In this document: positions 55,552-64,000 of the stretch, piece after piece
Position numbering within the stretch: position 1 is the first letter of the stretch
How the letters are laid out: each line of letters begins with the position of its first letter
From: Primulina eburnea
Lineage: Eukaryota > Streptophyta > Magnoliopsida > Lamiales > Gesneriaceae
Length of the DNA: 64,000 nucleotides
Assembly (NCBI RefSeq): GCF_022965805.1
Contig: NC_133103.1
Location: forward strand, 26,836,329-26,900,328
Direction of reading: 5' to 3'
The notes under the pieces: generated by a model
What the model was told of the DNA's origin: nothing
The model's input: the letters and a program-made list of their open reading frames with translations, nothing else
The model's database searches: none
Program-made: the position numbers and the translations under genes

Positions 55552-57714
55552 ATGCCTCCGAGACGAGTACCAGAACAGGGAAGTACATCAAATACTCCAA
55601 TGGATGTCACACCGACTCCAATGGAAACGTTATTGAAACGATTTCAGTCATTTCATCCGCCGACCTTGAAAGGCACAGAGAACGCTGTGGAATGCGAGAG
55701 TTGGCTCGATGATATAGAGATGTTGTTCGAATCCTTGGAGTATACAGATGAGAAGAGAGTGAAATTGATCGGACACCAGCTGCACGATGTGGCCAAGGAC
55801 TGGTGGATTACGAGGAAGAGAGCCATGGAGCATAGAGGTACGAATATTACCTGGAATATATTTAGAACTGAATTTTATCAACGATTCTTTCCAGTGTCGT
55901 ACCGGAAGGATAAGGGGGCGGAATTTGCCAATCTAAAGCAAGGACTGATGAACATAGAAGAATACGTGTCCAAGTTCTCCTCCTTGCTGAAATTTGCTCC
56001 ACATGTGGCTGACAACGAAGAAGCTACTGCTGATCAGTTCATCAATGGCCTGAACCCCGATATTTTCACATTGGTGAACACAGGGCGACCGAATAATTTT
56101 ACTGATGCCCTGAACAGAGCCAAGGGAGCAGAAGCCGGTCTGATGAGACAGAAAGGGGCTTCATTTGTGCCTCCAGCACCGAGACCACAGCAACCACCTC
56201 CCTGATTTGAAGGTGGCGGCAGTAGTGGAGGAAAGAAAGAATTTTTGAAAGACAGGGGAAAACAATTCAAGAAATCTGGCAGTAGTTCTTCCAGCTCCGG
56301 TGGTTCCAGACCGAGCCAGAGTTACACTGGAGTTTATTGCAAGACTTGCGGAGGAAGACATGCTACTGAGCAATGCCAGGGAGTGACTGGTAGTTGCAAT
56401 TTCTGTAAACAGCCGGGACACTTTGCTAAAGTGTGTCCACAGAGAGGTTCGCAGAGAACTCAGGGGGCCGAGTCATCGGGATCAGCAGCACAGACTGAGA
56501 GACGATCAGCTGCTGTTCATACATTCCAGCCAGCGCCAGCTCAGTCACAGCAGAGGCCAGGAGGAAGCCAGATAGTTGGCCAGCCTTTGAGACAGCAGAC
56601 CAGAGTCTTCGCTTTGACAGAAAAGCAGGCCCAGGAATCACCAGATGACGTTGTGGCAGGTAACTGTTCTTTATGTGGTTATCCTGCTTACGTATTAATT
56701 GATACCGGTGCTTCACACACATTTATTTCTGAACGATTTGCATTGAGTCATGCATTGCCTGTAGAGTCTTTAGCTACTGTAGTGTCAGTATCTTCGCCTT
56801 TGGGGATAGGTTTGATATCCGTGAATTCGGTTAAACGTTGTGTACTACAGTATGACGGGCATGAGATTGAGTTAGATTGCATCGTACTTGGATTGTCTGA
56901 CTTTGACTGTATTATCGGTATTGATATGCTGACCAAGTACAGAGCGACTGTTGATTGCTTCCACAAGATAGTGAGATTTAGACCAGATATGGCTGAAGAG
57001 TGGAAATTTTACGTTAAGGGTTCTAGATCGAGAATTCCTTTAGTATCCGTATTATCTATGACTCGATTATTACAGAAAGAAGCAGAAGGATTCCTTGTAT
57101 ATTCAGTAGATTTACTGAAGTCGAATCCAGCATTGGCAGATCTGCCAGTGGTACGTGAGTTTGCTGACGTCTTCCCAGATGAGATCCCGGGATTACCTCC
57201 AGTTAGAGAGATAGACTTCAGCATTGAACTGATGCAAGGTACAGTACCGATTTCTAGAGCTCCGTACAGAATGACACCAGTTGAATTGAAAGAATTGAAG
57301 GATCAGTTGGAAGATTTACTGGCCAAGGGGTACATCAGACCGAGTGTTTCTCCTTGGGGTGCTCCAGTACTGTTCGTAAGAAAGAAAGATGGTTCGATGA
57401 GACTCTGCATCGACTATCGGCAACTGAACAAGGCAACGATAAAGAATAAATATCCTTTGCCTCGTATAGATGATTTATTCGATCAGTTGCAGGGTTCTTC
57501 AGTATATTCCAAGATCGATTTGAGATCGGGATATCATCAGCTGAGAGTCAGAGATTCTGATATCTCAAAGACAGCATTCAGAACCAGGTATAGACACTAT
57601 GAATTTATTGTCATGCCGTTTGGTCTGACGAATGCTCCAGCTGTGTTCATGGGATTGATGAACCGTATCTTCCAGAAATATCTCGATGATTTTGTGATTA
57701 TTTTCATCGACTGA
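55552..57714 (+). pseudogene. Element I gag, zinc knuckle, protease and first half of RT
   Basis: Starts MPPRRVPEQGSTSNTP. Gag domain at residues about 20-200 (CESWLDDIEMLFESLEY, DWWITRKRAMEHRG, FRTEFYQRFFP). An in-frame TGA at 56203-56205 replaces what is probably an Arg codon. The same frame then continues through the CCHC knuckle [14 protein letters not shown], protease [13 protein letters not shown] and RT ([24 protein letters not shown]) up to IIFID, where one extra base at about 57711 ends the frame within the catalytic FIDD motif. No intron separates gag and protease. Confidence 0.88.
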
Positions 57715-57718
57715 TATT

Positions 57719-58904
57719 TTGATTTATTCAAAGAATATGAGTGAGCCTGCTGAGCATCTAAGAACTATGTTACGAATTCTAAGAGCTGAGAAGTTATATG
57801 CTAAACTGTCGAAATGTGAGTTTTGGCTAAGACAGGTAGTATTTCTGGGTCATATTATATCTGGAGATGGTATATCAGTTGATCCCAGTAAAGTGGAAGC
57901 CGTGATTTCTTGGCCAAGACCGACATCAGTGCCTGAAATTCGCAGTTTCATGGGTTTAGCAGGATACTACCGTCGTTTCATTAAAGATTTCTCGAGTATA
58001 GCTAAACCAATTACTCAGCTGACTCAGAAGAATGCTCCATTTGTTTGGTCTGAAGAATGTGAGACCAGTTTTCTGGAGTTGAAGAAGAGGTTGACCAGTG
58101 CACCGGTGTTGACTATTCCATCCGGTACTGGTGATTTTGTGGCTTATTGCGACGCTTCTCACAGAGGATTGGGATGTGTGTTGATGCAACGAGGGCATGT
58201 TATCGCTTATGCCTCAAGACAGCTTAAACCTACATGAGACCCGCTATCCAATTCATGATCTAGAATTGGCAGCCATTGTCTTTGCATTAAAGATATGGCG
58301 ACGCTATCTTTATGGTTAAAAGTTTGAGATATATTCTGATCATAAGAGTTTGAAATATCTGTTTTCACAATCTGAATTGAATATGAGACAGCGAAGATGA
58401 CTTGATTTGCTTAAAGACTTTGATTGTGAAATCAAATACTATCCAGGAAAGTCTAATACAGCAGCTGATGCACTGATTCGAAAGGTATGTTCTTTATCCT
58501 TATCGATGATTGGTGTTTCAAATTTGATAGAAGACTGCTGTTTGTCTGGATTAGCATTTGACACAGATTATAGACCGTTGAGACTTTATACGGTGCAAAT
58601 AGAACCAGAGCTGATTATGAGAATTAAGGCAGCTCAGAAAGTTGATCAGAATGTACAAAAATCTGTAGCAATGGTCAGAACAGGACATCGATCAGAGTAT
58701 CAGGTACGTGATAACGTCTTGTACGTGAATCATCGTCTGGTTGTGCCGAATGTTTCAGACTTGAGACGACAGATATTGTCAGAAGCGCACAACAGTCGAT
58801 TTAGTATTCATCCTGGTGGCAGAAAGATGTACAATGATTTGAAAAGACAGTTCTGGTGGAAACAAATGAAGAATGATATTGCAGAATTGTTTCCAAATGT
58901 CTAA
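57719..58904 (+). pseudogene. Element I second half of RT, RNase H and integrase zinc region
   Basis: RT continues ([21 protein letters not shown]), then the connection [15 protein letters not shown], RNase H ([17 protein letters not shown]) and, after lesions near 58234, 58316 and 58397, KSNTAADALIRK. The integrase zinc region (HPGGRKMYNDLKRQFWW) follows, and a frame change at about 58900 removes its two Cys residues. Compared with H (61719-62215) the lesions are private to this copy. Confidence 0.85.
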
Positions 58905-58993
58905 ATTGCCAACAGGTGAAAGCAGAAAGAAAGAAACCAGGAGGATTATTACAAAGTTTGTCCATTCCTGAATGGAAATGAGATCACATTTCC

Positions 58994-60035
58994 ATGGACT
59001 TTGTGACACGGTTGCCACGTTCCTCCAAGGGTTGTGATGCGATTTGGATCGTGATTGACAGGTTGACCAAATCCGCATGTTTTATACCGTACAAGATGAC
59101 GTACAGATTTGACCAGATGGCAGAGATCTATGTCAGAGAGGTGGTCAGATTGCATGGAGTGCCGAAGTCGATTGTATCAGATCGTGATCCTCGATTTACT
59201 TCACACTTCTGGCAGAGTTTGCAGCAGGCTCTCGGTACGAAGTTACATCTGAGTACCGCATATCATCCACAGACCGACGGACAGTCAGAGCGGACTATCC
59301 AGACACTGGAAGATATGCTGAGAGCAGTAGTGCTAGATTTCAGCACTAATTGGCAAGATGCATTGCCGCTTTGTGAGTTTTCGTACAACAATAGCTATCA
59401 GACGAGTATTGAGATGGCACCATTTGAAGCGTTGTACGGAAAGAAGTAGCAGATCCCCTCTCTATTGGGATGATATCTCTGAAGTGCCTAAAATTGGACC
59501 AGATATGATCAGAGATATGACAGAAAAAGTGAAGCTAATTCAAAAGAAAATGAAGGCAGCACAGGACAGACAGGCCAAGTATGCCAATGTTCGACGTAGA
59601 CCATTGGTGTTTGAAGTGGGAGATCAAGTATTCTTAAAGATTTCACCTTTCAGAGGAGTTGTCAGATTTGGCAAGAAAGGGAAATTATCTCCACGATACA
59701 TTGGGCCTTATGAGATCCTCGAGAAGATAGGAGATCGTGCCTATCGACTTGCACTACCGCCTTCATTATCTGGAATACATGATGTCTTTCATGTATCGTT
59801 ATTGAGGAAGTACCTTCCTGACGCTTCACATGCTATTCAACCAGACGAGGCCGAACTGGATGAGACATTGAGCTATGTTGAAAAACCGATTCAGATTATT
59901 GATCGTAAAGAAAAACAGCTCAGAACGAAGACAATTCCACTTGTAAAAGTTCAATGGACTCGTCATGGCACTGAAGAAGCAGCATGGGAAACTGAATCAG
60001 ATAGGAGACAAGAATTCCCAGAGTTATTCCACTGA
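58994..60035 (+). pseudogene. Element I integrase core and chromodomain-like tail
   Basis: Two overlapping open pieces separated by one extra base at about 59448. The first has VIDRLTKSACF, VSDRDPRF and GQSERTIQ (DDE). The second has VGDQVFLKISPF, GKLSPRYIGPYEIL, DVFHVSLLRKYL and ends with VKVQWTRHGTEEAAWETE, a chromodomain-like fold. A stop at about 58979 lies just upstream of the core. Confidence 0.87.
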
Positions 60036-60121
60036 TGGGAGTTTACTATTTAGTTTCTGTTATTTCTGATTTGATTACCTGTGATATGATTTCTTGAGAT
60101 TTCGAGGACGAAATCATGTCT

Positions 60122-60135
60122 CAGAGGGGGAGGAC
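60122..60135 (+). other. Element I polypurine tract
   Basis: CAGAGGGGGAGGAC right before the 3' LTR. Confidence 0.85.
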
Positions 60136-61713
60136 TGTAAGGCCCGAGATTATTTAATTTACAAATTTTGGAAGTATGAATTAAATTCCATAAATTTTGT
60201 GATTAATTAGGATTGAAATGGAATTAAAAAGAGTTTTGAGGACTGAATTGCAAATAATGAAGAATTCAGGGGCTAAAGTGCAATTATGACTTGAGTGGGA
60301 CACTTGTCACCACCATGCATTTGGATATATAAAAATACCATTCTTCCTTTAGATGAAACAGCAAGAACGAAAGAAAGCTTCAAGGAATTCTCAAATTTCT
60401 TAATTTGTTTCGATTTGATTTTATAAGCTCCGGTTATCAGAATTTTGATCTGAACACAGTTCTGTGATTCTCTCGTCGACAGCTACTACAGGACGTAAGT
60501 TTTATTGAGTTCTATTATCATTTGAAATTATGATATTGGAGGAATTATTATTTGATCATTATTATGTGTTCTGGGAATACTAGACATTGCATAATCGAAG
60601 TCAGATCGAAAAACAGACCGATTATGGAATTGTTATGATTTTCTAATTATATTGATTGGAGATTGGTCAGATTTGGATTATTGATTGATTATAGATTGTA
60701 TCGGACATGAGTTATGATTTGTAATTGATGTCTGTTGATTTGGTATTGACGGAGATACTGAGATTCTGTTGTTATGTCGTTGATTTGACTTAAATCCAGA
60801 TTAATCAGATTCAGTGTTGAATTGAGAATAGAACATTGATATTATGATTCTCGATATGTCATTTCAGATTTACAGAGACAGTCTTGAGTTCAGAACTGAT
60901 ATTGCTTCAGACCGGGACTACAAACGAAGGTATAAATAAATGTTGATTCGGGATTGCACAACTCGAGTTAGGTTTGACTTGAGTTTCCCTAAATCACATA
61001 CTTTATTTTATTGCATTGATATTTGCAAATTATCAGATTGATATGTTAATGTATTGACTTAGAACAGAGTCAGAGTCCGAGTCTAGGGCAGACAGCCTAG
61101 CTAGGGCAGAACCGCCGAGTCTTTCTCAGAACCGATAAGACTCTAGACTTACGGTGTATCGAAGAGCTTTAGATGTAGATCGACTTCTATCTCAGACACT
61201 CGATACAGCATACCAAAGTCTAAATTAGATTGGGATCCCTAGATTTGAGATAAGATAAGATTAGATCACGAGTCATTAATTCATGTAATCAGATTATATA
61301 CATGTTTTGATGTTTGTTTATGCTTTTATATATGTTTTATATGACTGCATTTAATACATTGTTTATACTGAGATATTTATATCTCACCGGAGTTATCCGG
61401 CTGTTGTCTTGTTTGTATGTGTGCATGACAACAGGTGGGACAGGTACAGACTCACAGAGATGAAGACAGACTGAGATTAGAGTGGTGATACCGGACTTGG
61501 ACTAGAGCTAGGGTTTAAACACTTGATAGTAGTTGTTGAACCTGAGTATGTATGATTGTATATTTTATCAGATTTATACTTTTATACTGATATGTATAGG
61601 AGTTTGATTCCATTACCTTCCGCATTTTAAAAAAAAATTAGACCATGTTTATTATAATGTATTAATTAGTCCCAATCATGATTAAAAAGATGATTAGCGT
61701 CCGGGTCCCCACA
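60136..61713 (+). repeat. Element I 3' LTR
   Basis: Near-identical to 53714-55293; followed by duplicated GAGAT and H pol sequence. Confidence 0.93.
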
Positions 61714-61718
61714 GAGAT

Positions 61719-62215
61719 GGTATATCAGTTGATCTCAGTAAGGTTGAAGCCGTGATTTCTTGGCCGAGACCGACTTCAGTACCTGAGATTCGCAGTTTTA
61801 TGGGTTTTGCGGGATATTACCGTCGATTTATTAAAGATTTTTCTAGCATTGCCAAGTCGATTACGCAGTTGACTCAGAAGAATGCTCCGTTTATATGGTC
61901 TGAAGAATGTGAGACCAGCTTTCTTGAATTAAAGAAGAGATTGACCAGTGCCCCGATACTGAATATCCCCTTAGGTACTGGTGATTTTGTAGTTCATTGT
62001 GATGTTTCTCACAGGGGATTGGGATGTGTATTGATGCAGCGAGGCCATGTTATCGCTTATGCTTCACGACAGTTGAAGCCACACGAGACTCGCTATCCAA
62101 TTCATGATCTTGAATTGGCAGCCATCGTCTTTGCATTAAAGATATGGCGACATTTTCTGTACGGTGAAAAGTTTCAGATCTATTCTGATCACAAGAGCTT
62201 GAAATATCTCTTAAC
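61719..62215 (+). pseudogene. Element H RT connection and RNase H (continuation)
   Basis: Continues H after [24 protein letters not shown], RNase H with [17 protein letters not shown] (the usual CDAS is CDVS here), [19 protein letters not shown] and [11 protein letters not shown]. The homology ends at about 62210-62215, where J begins, so the last part of RNase H and integrase are not seen. Confidence 0.8.
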
Positions 62216-64000
62216 TGAAAGGGATCGTATTAGGTGACCGAAATGCACAACAGAAGCTCAAAAATTTGGATTTTTACATGTAAAAATTCGGCCCACCCTA
62301 GTACTAGGTGTAGCATATACAAAATCTCAACTTTGTCATACATAGGGTGTTGAGAAAATCGTGACCTATAAACCTCTTGAGGTTGATGATGGCTCCAACT
62401 AAGGTGTAAACACCTTAGCTCTTGAATGGCAAGACAATCTTCAAGCTTCCTTTGAGCCCACCTTGCTCAAATATTAAGCCCACCAACAACTAGCTAGAAC
62501 AACTCTAATTTTGCACTAGAAAAATTAGATCATTTTTCTTTGAGAAGTGTATTGTTTCCTCAATAATTGAAGAACAAAAATTGGAGAGAATTGAAGAGAA
62601 ATTTCGGCCATGAGGTGTGTGGAGTGAAGGGGAGACTTTTCTTGGTTGGTGAAAAAGGTGTTGTGGTGTCCCAAAAGCATGCCATGCCTTGGACATAGAA
62701 AAAGTTGTCTCCAACCCTTCACCTCCCTTGCATGCCTTCTACTTGGGCTTGTAACAAATACAAGGCCCATGGAGTTTTATTTAAATGTCCCAAACACTTT
62801 TGAGACCATTTAAACTTTACTTGATTCTACTCAAGCCCACTAGTTTAATAATTATTTCTAAATGGGCTCTACAAGGCCTAATGTTATTTAATTAATCCAA
62901 CACTTAATTTAATTATTTGGACTCTACTAGGTCCACTAGTGTTTAATTAATTCAACACTTGAATTAATTTAATTTAGTCCATAATAATGTATATGAAAAT
63001 CACAATTTTCAAATACATTACTCGTTTGGCCAACTTTTAATTTAGGAACACTTCCTCAAATAAAAAGTTACATTCTCCTTATAGAAGTCATACTTCTATT
63101 TTTATTTACGCTTATAAACTCCTTTATAAGCCGTTCAACAAATTGAACTATTTTACTTCTCAACAGGATCTAGAAACCTAGTACTTGTGTGGCCCTCAAT
63201 GGTTTATTGATACAACTAGCCGTGGGTTCACATCTCCATGTGATTCGGACTAAACATGTCCTTATACGAGCATACCCCAATTGCTCCATTCTTACTTATC
63301 AACCCCTTGATAACAAGAACGTCAGAACTCAAGTCTGACAGTACCCAACCAATCATGTTAAATGCCTAGCAGCATCGCTTAAATGATTCCCTAGGTATCA
63401 AATGATAGTGCCTGCAAAAATCATTTAATTATGGTTAGCGTACAGTACGGTCCCTTCAACTTATATATCCCGACCGATTCGACAACCATTGGTATATCGA
63501 GAGTTGTCAATGAATCAATACTATGTCTCATGTTGTAGTTGCATCGATGGTGTAATATATGAAACCCCTTTAATAATTACCACCATACTCTGATCAGAGA
63601 TTTTATACTACATACACATAGGATATCCATACCAGAAGGTAAGCGGTGAATCCCAGACTACAATGCATCGACTCCTATATGTTTCGACAAAAACACCCAA
63701 CCTTGCCACCTGATGACCCCTTGAGAGTCGGTAAACAAGTCAAAGTGCAATGCTAGCACATAGATTCTCAATGTTGTCCCGGGTCATAAGGACTAATGGT
63801 GTACAACCATAAACTAGGACGTTTCCACTCGTTAAGTGAGAACCACTTGGAAAGTCCTTTATGGAGGGTTGTTCAGTGCACTCTACCAGGAGCACCTATC
63901 TGCATGCTCGGACATCACAATGTCCCCTACCAATGAAACATGGTACTCACATCGCAGATACTAGTCTCGAACTCGAGCGGCCTATATCCTTCTTAGCGGC
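62216..64000 (-). mobile_element. Element J: LTR of a further, probably Copia-type, element (left end)
   Basis: Homology to H pol stops at a TG at 62216. The first bases TGAAAGGGATCG resemble the inner LTR end of E on the plus strand (TGAAAGGATCGG), so J is likely the 3' LTR of a minus-strand Copia element whose body lies right of the window. The remaining 1.7 kb is non-coding, with AATTAA-rich parts near 62880-63000. No ORF with a recognised domain was found. Confidence 0.5.

Larger units (their letters stand above)
53714..61713 (+). mobile_element. Element I: complete Ty3/Gypsy chromovirus-type retrotransposon
   Basis: 8.0 kb, TG...CA LTRs flanked by GAGAT (53709-53713 and 61714-61718), Met primer site, gag-pol in one frame apart from lesions, polypurine tract. 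The two LTRs (1580 and 1578 bases) differ at only about ten places by eye, so the insertion is young. Even so the coding part has about eight stops or frame changes. Confidence 0.93.
49164..62215 (+). mobile_element. Element H: Ty3/Gypsy chromovirus-type retrotransposon, split by I and cut by J
   Basis: 5' LTR, Met-type primer site, gag, protease, RT (to 53713), then I, then RT connection and RNase H (61719-62215). Its coding sequence is closely related to that of I. J interrupts it in RNase H, after the codons for KSLKYL; the integrase and 3' LTR are not in the window. Confidence 0.82.

Noticed and set aside
56203..56205. TGA in element I as programmed readthrough between gag and pol
   Set aside because: The following bases do not match known readthrough contexts, the change looks like CGA to TGA, and the position is within gag before the zinc knuckle rather than at the gag-pol border.
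62505..62770. Minus-strand ORFs in element J
   Set aside because: Short and overlapping in two frames, with composition no different from the surrounding non-coding LTR.

Overview
The window looks like plant nuclear DNA, probably a eudicot. I see no rRNA, tRNA or ordinary intron-containing host gene. Everything recognisable is LTR retrotransposon sequence of the plant Ty3/Gypsy and Ty1/Copia lineages. An asterid/Lamiales origin is only an impression from the element families. I use letters for the elements.

Layout: the window is a set of elements inserted into one another. K (44819-45901, unassigned LTR-like) carries F on its left and G on its right. F (LTR at 42032-44818) is interrupted by E, a Copia element on the minus strand (right end 42031). 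E is interrupted twice. First, B (5' LTR 11718-14756) sits in E's 3' accessory region, and B is itself interrupted by A (right end 10539), whose 5' LTR holds solo LTR S (6820-8198, duplication ACCGG). Second, D (16360-36159, duplication AGTTG) sits in E's RNase H region, and D's pol is split by C (20821-32086, duplication CCGAG). On the right, G's gag is split by H (from 49164), and H's pol is split by I (53714-61713, duplication GAGAT) and cut again by J (from 62216).

Main observation: element C is a full-length Athila-like Gypsy element with a tRNA-Asp primer site. Between pol and the 3' LTR, where Athila relatives may carry an env-like gene, it holds two intact extra ORFs. The first (28019-28564) encodes a Cys-rich basic protein whose arginine run and Cys cluster resemble the small nucleic-acid-binding proteins of carla-like plant RNA viruses. 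The second (28772-29410) is a complete intron-less LOG-type cytokinin-activating phosphoribohydrolase with a basic C-terminal tail. A TATA-like box, splice-acceptor-like sites and a poly(A) signal surround them. C's gag is also open, while its pol has several frameshifts and a stop.

Other points: elements A and G share a phase-1 GT-AG intron between gag and protease, absent from D and I. Arrays of the palindrome CGCGCATATGCGCG, or similar GC palindromes, lie just upstream of the TATA box in unrelated LTRs (S, H, D). Copia element E carries divergent extra ORFs downstream of pol. Several coding regions are decayed, yet some young-looking elements (I, C) have near-identical LTRs, which suggests defective copies moved in trans or residual assembly indels.
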